Positions 8,854-17,681 of a stretch of DNA of 37,433 bases are shown here, one piece after another (within the stretch, counting starts at the first letter, position 1; each line of letters begins with the position of its first letter). Position numbers and translations under genes: made by a program. The DNA comes from Pedobacter sp. (GTDB lineage Bacteria > Bacteroidota > Bacteroidia > Sphingobacteriales > Sphingobacteriaceae). Under the pieces are notes generated by a model that saw only the letters and a list, made by a program, of their open reading frames with translations, made no database searches and was not told where the DNA came from. The DNA lies in contig JANXVH010000003.1 in assembly GCA_025351765.1 (NCBI GenBank), forward strand, positions 1 to 37,433, read 5' to 3'.

Positions 8854-9327
8854 CTAATAAAGATGACTTAGATCTATAGTAGGGTGGGGTTTCAGTTCCT
8901 TAATTACAAATGAGGTTGTCAAGGTTTTTGAAGGACCAACATTGAGTAATTTACTATGTAATTGATTATACGCTGTCATATCTGAAACGACAGTATGTAG
9001 TAGATAGTCATATTCGCCACTTAGGCAGTAACACTGGATGATTTCTTTGTAATCTTTTATTTCATTCAAAAATTTTTCCCTGTTCTCTTCAGATTTTTCA
9101 TTTAATATTACTTCAATTTTAGCAGCCAGTCCTTTATTTAATTTAGCCCTATTAAGTGTAACGGAGTATCCTACTACAAAGCCCTCTACCTCTAGAAAGT
9201 CTATTTTTTTTAGAACAGCATTGGAAGAAAGGTTAATTTTTTTACCGATTTCTACCGCGCTTAATTTCGAATTTCTCTGAAGATATTCCAATATTTTTAT
9301 TGTATTTATTTCAATTTTTTGAGCCAT
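8854..9327 (-). CDS. Lrp/AsnC family transcriptional regulator
   Basis: A 157-residue regulator. The start at 9327 (MAQKIEINTIKILEYLQRNS) fits the family; an upstream ATG adding 16 residues is less likely. An N-terminal winged HTH runs through residues 4-60 (LSAVEIGKKINLSSNAVLKKIDFLEVEGFVVGYS). The C-terminal RAM ligand-binding/oligomerisation domain (about 65-145) contains CYCLSGEYDYLLHTVVSDM, which matches the canonical G-x-D-Y-l region. Such proteins respond to amino acids or related small molecules and often regulate themselves. It stands alone, 150 bases downstream of the rpmB promoter and facing a long empty region, so its target cannot be read from context. Confidence 0.9.
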   Translation of the reverse strand: MAQKIEINTIKILEYLQRNSKLSAVEIGKKINLSSNAVLKKIDFLEVEGFVVGYSVTLNRAKLNKGLAAKIEVILNEKSEENREKFLNEIKDYKEIIQCYCLSGEYDYLLHTVVSDMTAYNQLHSKLLNVGPSKTLTTSFVIKELKPHPTIDLSHLY

Positions 9328-9619
9328 TAATATTTTTCTTTGAGTTAGTTTATATTTACTGTAATTATGATGCAATTTTAATTATTTTTAGGAAATTATA
9401 CAAATTTTAAGGTCAAAATATTCGATTAATTTTACTTGAATGTAAAATAAAGGGATTTAGCTGCGTTATTAACGTGTTGTGCAATTAAAATGTGACATTG
9501 ATCTGTGCGTTTATGATTTCTTTTCAGGTTCCTCATAGAAACATCTCAATCTTCCGGAGGTAATTCCTAAATACCCGATGGTAATTTGCAATGGGGGTAA
9601 TTTTTTGAGTCGCTATGAA

Positions 9620-9659
9620 TTGACTTTTGTTTTATATGGCTTGTATACAAAAAAGTCAA
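9620..9659. repeat. Inverted repeat in intergenic region
   Basis: TTGACTTTT at 9620-9628 is perfectly complementary to AAAAGTCAA at 9651-9659, with 22 bases between them. Flanking GAA and TTC nearly extend the stem. It could be an operator for a dimeric regulator or a weak hairpin. No run of T residues makes it a convincing terminator. Confidence 0.5.
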
Positions 9660-9690
9660 ATTCCTCGATGTTTTCGGCCTTCTAGGGGTA

Positions 9691-9753
9691 TGTTCTGGGT
9701 GAATACACCGAGCCAACACCCATCAAACACCCAGAACACATCCATCAAACACC
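9691..9753. repeat. Nested inverted and direct repeats in intergenic region
   Basis: TGTTCTGGGTG (9691-9701) is the exact reverse complement of CACCCAGAACA (9728-9738). Overlapping this, CCATCAAACACC occurs twice in direct orientation at 9720-9731 and 9742-9753. The combination is unusual for a plain intergenic spacer and could be a structured leader, a binding-site cluster or a small mobile-repeat remnant. Confidence 0.6.
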
Positions 9754-9877
9754 GATTTTTATTAATCTCATATCGAAGAAAACCTTACCCTTTTAAAAGA
9801 ATTTGAAAACATTCAGTGTCGCCAAGCCAAAAAAAATTCCAATTACATGTTAAAAAGAATGGTCATCTGCGATTACT

Positions 9878-9964
9878 TTATGCTTCGTATTCAGTATTTA
9901 CCATCTCATGCGCCAGCCCGAAATCTCTATTAATTAACAGCAGTAATAAAAGAATTCTTTTCAT
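9878..9964 (-). CDS. Possible 28-residue ORF or 5' gene remnant
   Basis: Starting at 9964 the minus strand reads MKRILLLLLLINRDFGLAHE and eight more residues before a TAA. The basic start and run of leucines look like a signal peptide, and the frame then stops without a mature domain. It may be a broken gene start or chance. There is no homology assignment. Confidence 0.25.
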   Translation of the reverse strand: MKRILLLLLLINRDFGLAHEMVNTEYEA

Positions 9965-10035
9965 GTACTTTAATCTAATAAATATAAGCAATTGGCTGCA
10001 ATGGTATTCATTTGTTATATTTATCGCTCTTAACA

Positions 10036-11937
10036 ATGTCAAATATGCAGATCAATACATTAGAAGAATATAATAAGACCTACCAGTTAAGTGTTGAGCA
10101 GCCGGAAGAATTCTGGGCAACTATTGCAGAAAATTTTTCATGGAAGAAAAAATGGGACAAAGTGCTGTCCTGGAATTTTAAAGAACCTAATATAAAGTGG
10201 TTTGAGGGTGCAAAGCTAAATATTACGGAAAATTGCCTGGATCGGCATCTTGAACAAAACGGAGATAAGCCGGCCATCATCTGGGAGCCTAATGATCCTA
10301 GTCGAAATAGCATCACTTTAAGTTATAAGATTCTTCATGAACAGGTATGCCGTTTTGGGAACGTGTTGAAAAAGAATGGTGTGAAAAAAGGCGATAGGGT
10401 TTGCATTTATATGCCTATGGTGCCTGAGCTTGCGGTTGCGGTATTGGCATGTGCGCGTATTGGTGCAGTTCACTCTGTTGTATTTGGTGGTTTCTCTGCT
10501 AAATCTATCGCCGATCGAATCAATGATGCGGCTTGTAAAATCGTAATCACCGCAGATGGAGCTTATAGAGGCATTAAACAAATTCAGCTTAAAGAAGTAA
10601 TTGATGATGCACTGATTGGCTGTCCTACAGTAGAGAAAGTGGTGGTGTTAACACATACCAGAACGCCGGTATCTATGCTCAAGGGAAGAGATATTTGGTG
10701 GGAAGATGAAATAAAATTGGTGGATACGGACTGCCCTGCTGAAGAAATGGACGCGGAAGATTTATTGTTCATTTTATATACATCAGGATCTACCGGCAAG
10801 CCAAAAGGTGTTGTACATACCATAGGCGGATATATGGTTTACGCTGGGTATACTTTTTCAAACGTATTTAATTACCAACCTAATGAGGTATTCTTTTGTA
10901 CTGCAGATATTGGCTGGATAACGGGTCACTCTTACATCGTTTATGGTCCGCTTTCTCAGGGTGCAACTACATTAATGTTTGAAGGGATTCCTACTTATCC
11001 TGATGCTTCCAGAATGTGGCAAATTGTGGAAAAACATAAAGTCAATATCCTATATACAGCACCCACCGCAATAAGATCGTTAATGAGCTTTGGTTTAGGG
11101 CCTTTAAATGGAATTGACTTGAGTTCTATACGCGTGCTGGGATCGGTAGGAGAACCGATTAATGAAGAGGCATGGCATTGGTTTGATGAAAATGTGGGTA
11201 AAGGTAAAGCGCCAATTGTGGATACTTGGTGGCAAACAGAAACGGGTGGTATTATGATTTCTCCAATAGCTTATGTTACACCTACTAAGCCTAGTTTCGC
11301 AACCTTACCTTTACCAGGTATACAGCCTATGCTGGTTGATGAGCAGGGTAAGGAACTGATAGGTAATGAAGTTAGTGGTAACCTCTGTATCAAATTCCCG
11401 TGGCCAGGAATGCTGAGAACGCTTTATGGCGATCATGAGCGTTGCCGCCTCACCTATTTTTCTACTTATGATCAACTGTATTTTACGGGTGATGGGTGCT
11501 TGCGTGATGAAGATGGCTATTATAGAATTACCGGCAGGGTAGATGATGTGATCAACGTATCGGGACATAGAATTGGTACTGCAGAAGTGGAGAATGCCAT
11601 TAATATGCATGCTGGTGTAGTAGAGAGTGCCGTAGTTGGTTTTCCGCATGAGGTAAAAGGGCAGGGTATATTTGCCTTTGTAATTTTCCAGAATATGCAC
11701 AATGACGAAGAACTTACCAGGAAAGATATCCTGCAAACGGTTACCCGTGTGATAGGGGCAATAGCGAAACCTGATAAAATACTATTTGTATCTGGATTGC
11801 CTAAAACCAGGTCGGGTAAGATCATGAGAAGGATTTTAAGAAAAATCGCCGAAGGTGATACAACTAATTTGGGGGATATTACAACATTACTTGATCCTGC
11901 AGTAGTTGAAGAGATCATTTCGAAAGCAAAGTCGTAA
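10036..11937 (+). CDS. acs: Acetyl-CoA synthetase (AMP-forming)
   Basis: Converts acetate, ATP and CoA to acetyl-CoA, AMP and pyrophosphate in the cytoplasm. The start at 10036 (MSNMQINTLEEY) gives 633 residues; a start three codons later is equally possible. The adenylate-forming core shows the P-loop YTSGSTGKPKGVVHT near residue 257. The A5 motif is DTWWQTETGG near 403. The hinge region holds YFTGDGCLRDEDGYYRITGR, and the C-terminal PKTRSGKIMRR has the regulatory and catalytic Lys595. The Trp of WWQTETGG is the residue that favours acetate over longer acids. It is preceded by the 0.7 kb gene-poor region and followed by a 27-codon frame and csbD. Confidence 0.95.
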   Translation: MSNMQINTLEEYNKTYQLSVEQPEEFWATIAENFSWKKKWDKVLSWNFKEPNIKWFEGAKLNITENCLDRHLEQNGDKPAIIWEPNDPSRNSITLSYKILHEQVCRFGNVLKKNGVKKGDRVCIYMPMVPELAVAVLACARIGAVHSVVFGGFSAKSIADRINDAACKIVITADGAYRGIKQIQLKEVIDDALIGCPTVEKVVVLTHTRTPVSMLKGRDIWWEDEIKLVDTDCPAEEMDAEDLLFILYTSGSTGKPKGVVHTIGGYMVYAGYTFSNVFNYQPNEVFFCTADIGWITGHSYIVYGPLSQGATTLMFEGIPTYPDASRMWQIVEKHKVNILYTAPTAIRSLMSFGLGPLNGIDLSSIRVLGSVGEPINEEAWHWFDENVGKGKAPIVDTWWQTETGGIMISPIAYVTPTKPSFATLPLPGIQPMLVDEQGKELIGNEVSGNLCIKFPWPGMLRTLYGDHERCRLTYFSTYDQLYFTGDGCLRDEDGYYRITGRVDDVINVSGHRIGTAEVENAINMHAGVVESAVVGFPHEVKGQGIFAFVIFQNMHNDEELTRKDILQTVTRVIGAIAKPDKILFVSGLPKTRSGKIMRRILRKIAEGDTTNLGDITTLLDPAVVEEIISKAKS

Positions 11938-11951
11938 AATAGTTATTGAAA

Positions 11952-12035
11952 ATGGCTATGAAATCAAAAAAACGTAAAATATTAATTGATGCCATAAATG
12001 ATATGAAAAGGCAAGTTCTTGGAATGGAAGATTAA
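11952..12035 (+). CDS. Possible 27-residue basic peptide
   Basis: Fourteen bases after the acs stop, ATG at 11952 opens a frame reading MAMKSKKRKILIDAINDMKR, then seven residues ending in GMED and TAA. The composition is charged and helix-prone, and a purine-rich AGTTATTGAAA precedes the start. It could be a real small protein cotranscribed with acs, but length alone makes chance possible. No family is recognised. Confidence 0.35.
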   Translation: MAMKSKKRKILIDAINDMKRQVLGMED

Positions 12036-12099
12036 AACATTAGCCATAATTTTTTGTTCTATTATTATAACCGATTGTTAAACATAAAGAGAAACTATC

Positions 12100-12285
12100 A
12101 TGGATAAGTTAGAATTAAAAGGAAAATGGAACGAAGTTAAAGGTAAGGTTAAACAGGCTTATGCCGACTTGACCGACGATGATTTGAAATATGAGGATGG
12201 AAAAGATGATGAGCTGTACGGAAAATTGCAGCAAAAAACAGGCAAAACTAGAGATGAGCTGGTAGATTGGATAAAGAGTCTATAA
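12100..12285 (+). CDS. CsbD-like stress protein
   Basis: A 61-residue acidic/basic cytoplasmic protein beginning [19 protein letters not shown], continuing with [21 protein letters not shown] and ending in LVDWIKSL. The [10 protein letters not shown] start and DDDL core are characteristic of the CsbD family, induced under general or phosphate stress in many bacteria. The biochemical role is unknown. It is followed by a strong hairpin terminator shared with the convergent M16 protease gene. Confidence 0.9.
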   Translation: MDKLELKGKWNEVKGKVKQAYADLTDDDLKYEDGKDDELYGKLQQKTGKTRDELVDWIKSL

Positions 12286-12290
12286 TAGTC

Positions 12291-12329
12291 TATAAAAAAG
12301 CTCTTGACAAAATCAGGAGCTTTTTTATA
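12291..12329. terminator. Bidirectional terminator between csbD and M16 gene
   Basis: TATAAAAAAGCTC (12291-12303) pairs with GAGCTTTTTTATA (12317-12329) around a 13-base loop. Because the stem carries A residues on one side and T residues on the other, it can end transcription from both convergent genes. Confidence 0.8.
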
Positions 12330-12342
12330 GATTGAAAATTAT

Positions 12343-15276
12343 CTAATAACCAAATATTTGATCAAGACTTAATTTGGTAACAGTGCCAAATTTCTGCATG
12401 TCTTGAAGGCTTACTTTTTTCTCAGACGCTACAATGCAGTAGTTGTAAGGTTTACCTGCAACGTTTGCTTTATGGAAAGATTTGATGTCTTCAAAAGTAA
12501 GCGGTTTTAAACCTGCAAACTCTTCAATTCTCGAATCATGATCTATACCCATTTTCTTGTCGGCCAGGTAATTAAAGATGATGCCATCTTGGGTAATTCT
12601 GTCTGTAGCAATTGCATTTAATGCATTGTATTTAGAAGCATCGAAAGATTTGTTAGCCTGAGGCAATACATTCAATAACTCATTCATTCCATTTACTGCA
12701 TCATTCATTTTATCTGCCTGGCTGCCCACATATGCTATCATAGTAGTTTGTTTGTCTCTTTTGTCTGGAGTTTGATAAACCGCAAATGTTGAATATGCAA
12801 GCGCCTTGGATTCCCGAATGGTTTGGAAAACGATAGAACCCATTCCGCCGCCAAAATAGCTGTTAAATAAACTTATCTTAGGTGCCATTATCGGGTCGTA
12901 ATTGCCGCCATTGCGTACCCATCTAATTTCAGACTGCACCATATCATAATCTGCAAAATAAACTTGGTTAGCTGTGTTGTTGGTATAAGTAAAGACTTTA
13001 GCAGGGGCAGGGGGGGTAAATTCAGTCGACAGCTTATGGATTTTGGCAATTGCGGCGGCAAATGCTACTGGAGTTTGCGGGCCATAGTACGTGATGGTAT
13101 GTTTATAGTTATTGATATTGTGCAGGACGTAGAGCAATTGCACTGATGTCATTCCGTTTACATCATCATTACTTAGTACAAAATTGTAGGGGTTACTCGA
13201 CCCGTATTGTGCGTAGCTCATTAAGCCGCTGAGAATTGCACTTTTATTTAATTTGTTATTTTCTCTTGATTTAAGAATCCTGCTTTTCAGGTCGATCAAG
13301 GCCTGCTCATTAGCTTTACAATTCGCAAAAATGTGTTCTACCAGGCTAACTGCCTTGTCAAAATTTTCCTGCAAGCCACTAATGTTAATGGATGCTGTTT
13401 CATTAGAAACGCTGAAATTATAATTGCAGGCAATGTTATAAAATTGCTTGCTAATCTCTTCAGCAGTGTATTTATCTGTAGCCAGAAATGTAAGGTATTG
13501 GGCCGCGTATGGAGCTAGTTTATAGGTCCACGCACCCATGTCAAAACGATATGAAATACGGAAAATGCTATTTTCTTTATTTTGGACAGCAATTACGTCT
13601 GCTATACCTACTTTACTAAAATTCAGGTCTTTTTTATAATCTAAAAATTGTGGTGCAATTTCTTTAGAAGGAGCCTCAAGCAATTTAGTCATAAAAGCAG
13701 AAGTAGCATCTGCATTTGGATTGATTGGGGTAATAATTGGTTTCTCTACTTTTACAGTAGTTTTGTCCTCACCCTTGTGTTTGTAACCAACCACATAATT
13801 GTTAAGGAAAAATTTATTGGCAAAGGCAACCACTTGTTGTTTAGTTATTTTAGCCATATCATCTGGTGTACTTAAAGATTTGTTCCAGTTTATTCCTTTG
13901 TTCAGGATAAAATCATTGGACGCTGCTTCTACACGGTATGCATTGTTGTCAAAGGCTTGCAAGAGATTAAGTTTGGTATTGGCTACGGTTGCTTTAATCA
14001 AACTTTCATCAAACTCACCATTTTTAAGCAACTGAACTTGATCTAGTAAAAGCTGTTGTGCTTCTTGCAGTGTCTGCCCTTGTTTTGGCTGTGCAGACAA
14101 GCTAAATACGCCATAATCTTTCATTTGCTGATATCCAGCATTTGCGCGCAATACTTTTTGCTGCTTATTCAAATTAATATCAAAAAGTCCTGCTTTACTA
14201 TTATATAAAATACTGGAAATTAGGTCAAGCATCAGACCCTGACTGGTGCTTTGCGCATAACCGCGATAATACATTTCTACACTTTCTGCACTTGGCCCAT
14301 ATACATCTACTTTCTGTATTGTTGAACGTGGTTTTTCAGGTGCCGGATTATACAGTTGAAGTGTTTTAGGTTGCATAAATGAGAACGATTGATCTACCTT
14401 TTTAATCATCTCATCCGGATTGAAATCACCGGCAAAGCCTATCGCCATGTTGTTTGGAACATAGTACTTGTTGTAGTATTTCCTAATCTCTACTAACGAA
14501 GGATTTTTTAAGTGCTCTATAGTCCCTATTGTGGTTTGCTGACCATAGTTATGGGTTGGGAATAAAAATTCTGACATTTTTTCGTTAAGTTTCCAAGCGT
14601 CGTTATCTAGTCCGCGGTTCTTCTCTTCGTAAACAGCTTCCAGTTCTGTATGGAAAATACGGAATATCGGATTTCGAAAACGCTCCGCCTGTAGTGCTAA
14701 AAATTTATCTGTGGTATTGGAAGGAAAGTCTTCATTGTAAATGGTCTCCTCGTACCAGGTATGAGCGTTGGAAGCCTGTCCACCAAGCGCCTTTATCATT
14801 TTGTCGTATTCGTTTGCGATGGAATAATTTGATGCCAGACCTGATGTCTTATCAATCTCCGCATAAATCTCTTTTCTTTTGACAAGATCCGGCGTTTTGT
14901 GATAGGTTTCGTAAAGTGTATCGATCTTATCAAGAAGCGGCTTCTCTTTAGCAAAGTCCATTGTCCCAAATTTGTCGGTTCCCTTAAACAGCAAATGTTC
15001 CAGGTAATGGGCCAATCCTGTTGCGTTACGCGGATCAGTATTACTCCCGGCACGAACTGCCATACGAAATTCTATTTTAGGCTCTTTAATGTTCTGAGAT
15101 AGCATAACAGTTAAACCGTTCTTCAGCGTGTAAAAGCGGGTCTTTGTAGGATCGCCTGTTACATATTTATAAGTGTAACCAGCAGATGTAGCTTTTTTCC
15201 AATGATAAGCAGATTGAGCCGTAATACGCTGCCCTGCAAAAAGCAGGCAAGCAAACAGTAACAGTTTATCCTTCAT
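12343..15276 (-). CDS. Periplasmic M16 family metallopeptidase (two-lobed)
   Basis: A 977-residue zinc protease of the insulinase/pitrilysin family. Residues 1-21 are a signal peptide (ending RITAQ), so it acts in the periplasm. The inverted zinc motif HxxEH is HYLEH at residues 90-94, in ATGLAHYLEHLLFKGT, with the downstream glutamate expected in ELEAVYEEKNR. The length corresponds to two tandem M16 halves; the second half (from about residue 520) lacks HxxEH and would be the inactive lobe, as is normal. The family degrades peptides. It is transcribed alone from a promoter upstream at about 15300 and is convergent with csbD. Confidence 0.92.
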   Translation of the reverse strand: MKDKLLLFACLLFAGQRITAQSAYHWKKATSAGYTYKYVTGDPTKTRFYTLKNGLTVMLSQNIKEPKIEFRMAVRAGSNTDPRNATGLAHYLEHLLFKGTDKFGTMDFAKEKPLLDKIDTLYETYHKTPDLVKRKEIYAEIDKTSGLASNYSIANEYDKMIKALGGQASNAHTWYEETIYNEDFPSNTTDKFLALQAERFRNPIFRIFHTELEAVYEEKNRGLDNDAWKLNEKMSEFLFPTHNYGQQTTIGTIEHLKNPSLVEIRKYYNKYYVPNNMAIGFAGDFNPDEMIKKVDQSFSFMQPKTLQLYNPAPEKPRSTIQKVDVYGPSAESVEMYYRGYAQSTSQGLMLDLISSILYNSKAGLFDINLNKQQKVLRANAGYQQMKDYGVFSLSAQPKQGQTLQEAQQLLLDQVQLLKNGEFDESLIKATVANTKLNLLQAFDNNAYRVEAASNDFILNKGINWNKSLSTPDDMAKITKQQVVAFANKFFLNNYVVGYKHKGEDKTTVKVEKPIITPINPNADATSAFMTKLLEAPSKEIAPQFLDYKKDLNFSKVGIADVIAVQNKENSIFRISYRFDMGAWTYKLAPYAAQYLTFLATDKYTAEEISKQFYNIACNYNFSVSNETASINISGLQENFDKAVSLVEHIFANCKANEQALIDLKSRILKSRENNKLNKSAILSGLMSYAQYGSSNPYNFVLSNDDVNGMTSVQLLYVLHNINNYKHTITYYGPQTPVAFAAAIAKIHKLSTEFTPPAPAKVFTYTNNTANQVYFADYDMVQSEIRWVRNGGNYDPIMAPKISLFNSYFGGGMGSIVFQTIRESKALAYSTFAVYQTPDKRDKQTTMIAYVGSQADKMNDAVNGMNELLNVLPQANKSFDASKYNALNAIATDRITQDGIIFNYLADKKMGIDHDSRIEEFAGLKPLTFEDIKSFHKANVAGKPYNYCIVASEKKVSLQDMQKFGTVTKLSLDQIFGY

Positions 15277-15294
15277 GTAATATTAGGTTATAGT

Positions 15295-15326
15295 CAAACA
15301 TATATAAAACTGTTTATAATTAGTAA
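15295..15326 (-). promoter_or_regulatory. Predicted promoter of M16 protease gene
   Basis: On the minus strand TATGTTTG (15302-15295) matches the Bacteroidota -7 element TAnnTTTG exactly. Twenty-one bases upstream is TTA (15326-15324), one base off TTG. It is 18 bases from the start codon, so the leader would be short. Confidence 0.4.
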
Positions 15327-15403
15327 TAAGGGCATAAAAATATTTAAATGTGTATTATTGATGTTGTACTTTTACTTCATTGATATAAAAAGAGTACTGA
15401 TAA

Positions 15404-16189
15404 ATGAAAAAGCAAAATATGCCAAATATCCTTGTGGTAAATGACGATGGAATCACAGCGCCTGGTATCAAAAACCTGATTGAGGTAATGCAGGGTTTGG
15501 GAAATGTAGTAGTAGTAGCTCCCGACGGTCCGCAATCTGGAATGGGTCATGCCATCACTATCGGTAAGCCGCTTCGTTTTGATAAAGTTGATCTTTATCC
15601 GGGTGTAGAAATGTACAAATGTTCTGGAACTCCGGTCGATTGTGTGAAGCTTGCCGTTAACAAAATATTTAAAGGTAAAAAACCAGATTTATGTGTCTCG
15701 GGTGTAAACCACGGGCTGAACAATTCCATCAACGTGATTTATTCAGGTACTATGTCTGCTGCTGTAGAAGGTGCAATTGAAGGCATTCCCTCAATCGGAT
15801 TTTCACTGGATGATTTTAGTCAGGAAGCAGATTTTAGTCATGCCAAGAAATTTATAAAAGCCATTTCTTTACAAGTTCTGGAGCACGGACTGCCACAGGC
15901 AACACTGCTAAACGTAAATTTTCCAAAAGGTGAGAATTTAAAAGGTATAAAAATATGCCGCCAGGCGAATGCGAAATGGGCAGAAGAGTTTGATGAAAGA
16001 AAAGATCCTTATCAGCGCCCCTATTACTGGTTAACTGGTGTTTTTCAAAATAATGATAAAGGGGAAGATACAGATGTTTGGGCACTGGACAATGGATTTG
16101 TTTCTGTAGTGCCAGTTCAGTTCGATCTTACCGCTCACCATGCTATTCCAGTTTTAAATTCCTGGACTTTTGAGGTGGAAGGTGCTTAA
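15404..16189 (+). CDS. surE: 5'/3'-nucleotidase SurE
   Basis: Metal-dependent phosphatase acting on nucleoside monophosphates, linked to stationary-phase survival. The 261-residue protein has the metal-binding NDDG (Asp14, Asp15) near the start. It also has PDGPQSGMGHAIT, SGTPVDCVKLA and SGVNHGLNNSINVIYSGT, whose Asn is a metal ligand. The ATG at 15404 and a second in-frame ATG five codons later are both plausible. It begins a plus-strand unit with the small membrane protein and lpxB, with a 29-base gap to the next gene. Confidence 0.95.
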   Translation: MKKQNMPNILVVNDDGITAPGIKNLIEVMQGLGNVVVVAPDGPQSGMGHAITIGKPLRFDKVDLYPGVEMYKCSGTPVDCVKLAVNKIFKGKKPDLCVSGVNHGLNNSINVIYSGTMSAAVEGAIEGIPSIGFSLDDFSQEADFSHAKKFIKAISLQVLEHGLPQATLLNVNFPKGENLKGIKICRQANAKWAEEFDERKDPYQRPYYWLTGVFQNNDKGEDTDVWALDNGFVSVVPVQFDLTAHHAIPVLNSWTFEVEGA

Positions 16190-16218
16190 CTGGAGTAAAT
16201 AAGAGTAAATAAGAGAAT

Positions 16219-16497
16219 ATGCAAGAAACCGAAGGCAAAATTCCAAATTCAGTTTGGGCAGGATTGGCTGCAGGACTGGTAATACCCGGCCTGCTGTTGT
16301 GTCTTGCCTGGTATCTGATGCACCGGTTTGCTTTTTTAGCAAAAGCAGATTTGCTCCTAATTGCCGCTATTGCAGTAAATGCGCTGTTAATGCATTACTT
16401 TTTTAAACAAGATAAAGAGAAGACAGCAAGGGGTGTAATCAGCGCAACTTTTCTTTGGGCCTTTACTTTCTTTTTCTACAAAATCAATCGGCCATGA
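16219..16497 (+). CDS. Small integral membrane protein upstream of lpxB
   Basis: A 92-residue protein with about three hydrophobic helices (residues 10-32, 38-60 and 70-88), ending in FFYKINRP. Its stop codon overlaps the lpxB start as ATGA (16494-16497), which implies translational coupling. No family is recognised with confidence. The location between surE and lpxB suggests an envelope role but does not prove one. Confidence 0.75.
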   Translation: MQETEGKIPNSVWAGLAAGLVIPGLLLCLAWYLMHRFAFLAKADLLLIAAIAVNALLMHYFFKQDKEKTARGVISATFLWAFTFFFYKINRP

Positions 16498-17597
16498 AAT
16501 ACTATTTAATAGCTGGAGAGGCATCGGGCGACCTTCACGGCGCTAATTTAATGAAAGCGTTAAAGATAGAAGATCCTGAAGCGGAATTTCGCTTTTATGG
16601 TGGCGATAAGATGCAGGCCGTTGGTGGAAAGTTGGTTAAGCATTATGCTGAAATGGCCTTTATGGGCTTTACAGAAGTATTGCTAAACATTAGAACTATC
16701 TTTAAAAATATGAGGGCCTGCAAAGCAGATTTGCTTTCTTATCAGCCGGATACATTAGTGCTGATTGATTTTCCTGGATTTAACCTGAACATCGCAGAGT
16801 TTGCAAAGAAAAAAGGACTAAAAATTTGTTATTATATATCGCCAAAGGTTTGGGCCTGGAACCAAAAAAGAGTACACAAAATAAAGCGGGTGGTAGATAA
16901 GCTTTTTTGCATTTTGCCCTTTGAAGTAGAATTCTACAAAGGTTGGGGAATGGATGTTGATTATGTTGGTAATCCTTTGTTGGATGAAATTACACAATTT
17001 AAACCCAACGAGTATTTTAGAGGTTTGCACAACATTACCGATAAACCCATCATTGCGCTCTTACCCGGTAGCAGAAAACAGGAGATAGAACGGTTATTAC
17101 CAGACATGCTCAGCATTATTTCGAAGTTTAAAGGATACCATTTTGTTGTGGCTGCAGCACCGGGATTTACGGAAGAGTACTACCAACAATTCAGCACTAG
17201 TGAGGATGTAACCTTTGTTTTTAACGAGACTTACGACCTCCTTAATGTGGCGCACGTCGCCATAGTTGCCTCTGGAACGGCTACTTTGGAAACCGCACTT
17301 TTTAATGTACCACAAGTAGTGGTGTATCGTGGCGGCAAGGTTTCAGTGGCAATTGCCAAAGCTCTCGTAAAGATTAAATTTATATCGCTGGTTAATTTGA
17401 TTATGAAGAAAAGCGTAGTAACAGAATTAATCCAAGAGCATTGTAATGAAAGTGCTATTGCCAATAGCTTGAAGATGATTACTAAAGGAATGATCAGAGA
17501 AATGATGCTGGAAGAATATAAGCATCTTAGTGAGCTAATGGGTAAGCCAGGCGCTTCAGAGAGAACAGCGAAACTGATTGTAAAATTTCTTAAGTAA
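16494..17597 (+). CDS. lpxB: Lipid-A-disaccharide synthase
   Basis: Glycosyltransferase (GT19) that joins UDP-2,3-diacylglucosamine and 2,3-diacylglucosamine 1-phosphate into the lipid A disaccharide at the inner membrane. The start at 16494 (MKYYLIAGEASGDLHGANL) carries the hallmark GEASGDLHG. The 367 residues also contain ISPKVWAWNQKRVHKIK near 120, ILPFEVEFY near 145, YVGNPLLDE near 163, LLPGSRKQEI near 190 and the donor-site ASGTATLETAL near 263. An in-frame ATG 39 bases upstream lies inside the previous gene and is rejected. The ATGA overlap couples it to the small membrane protein. Confidence 0.95.
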   Translation: MKYYLIAGEASGDLHGANLMKALKIEDPEAEFRFYGGDKMQAVGGKLVKHYAEMAFMGFTEVLLNIRTIFKNMRACKADLLSYQPDTLVLIDFPGFNLNIAEFAKKKGLKICYYISPKVWAWNQKRVHKIKRVVDKLFCILPFEVEFYKGWGMDVDYVGNPLLDEITQFKPNEYFRGLHNITDKPIIALLPGSRKQEIERLLPDMLSIISKFKGYHFVVAAAPGFTEEYYQQFSTSEDVTFVFNETYDLLNVAHVAIVASGTATLETALFNVPQVVVYRGGKVSVAIAKALVKIKFISLVNLIMKKSVVTELIQEHCNESAIANSLKMITKGMIREMMLEEYKHLSELMGKPGASERTAKLIVKFLK

Positions 17598-17647
17598 TTT
17601 AAAATCCCTATTATTGGGATACTAAAACGTTTTAAACCAAATAACAA

Positions 17648-17671
17648 GCCTTGTTAGTTAGGTAATAAGGC
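17648..17671 (+). promoter_or_regulatory. Hairpin in the leader of the GH92 gene
   Basis: GCCTTGTTA (17648-17656) can pair with TAATAAGGC (17663-17671), with one G-U pair, around a 6-base loop. It ends 10 bases before the GH92 start codon, so it could affect ribosome access. No terminator T-run follows. Confidence 0.35.
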
Positions 17672-17681
17672 ACACACGCAC

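Larger units (their letters stand above)
9328..10035. other. Gene-poor interval between Lrp-type regulator and acs
   Basis: About 700 AT-rich bases without a convincing gene. Two structured patches are listed separately (9620-9659 and 9691-9753), plus a short signal-peptide-like reading frame on the minus strand (9878-9964). An 85-codon plus-strand frame at 9816-10073 looks non-coding. A possible acs promoter is TTG at 9992-9994, 21 bases, then TATATTTA at 10016-10023. Its start of transcription would fall only a few bases before the acs start codon, so this is uncertain. Confidence 0.6.

Noticed and set aside
9816..10073. An 85-codon plus-strand frame before acs
   Set aside because: It overlaps the acs start, has poor protein-like composition, and contains a plausible promoter.
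11311..11918. Long minus-strand frames inside acs
   Set aside because: They are shadows of a strongly conserved coding region on the plus strand.
16455..16493. Earlier start for lpxB
   Set aside because: The extra residues are the out-of-frame end of the upstream membrane protein; the LpxB family starts at the MKYYLIAGEASGD methionine.
17600..17640. Terminator after lpxB
   Set aside because: The short ATCCC/GGGAT stem has no T-run and is too weak to call.
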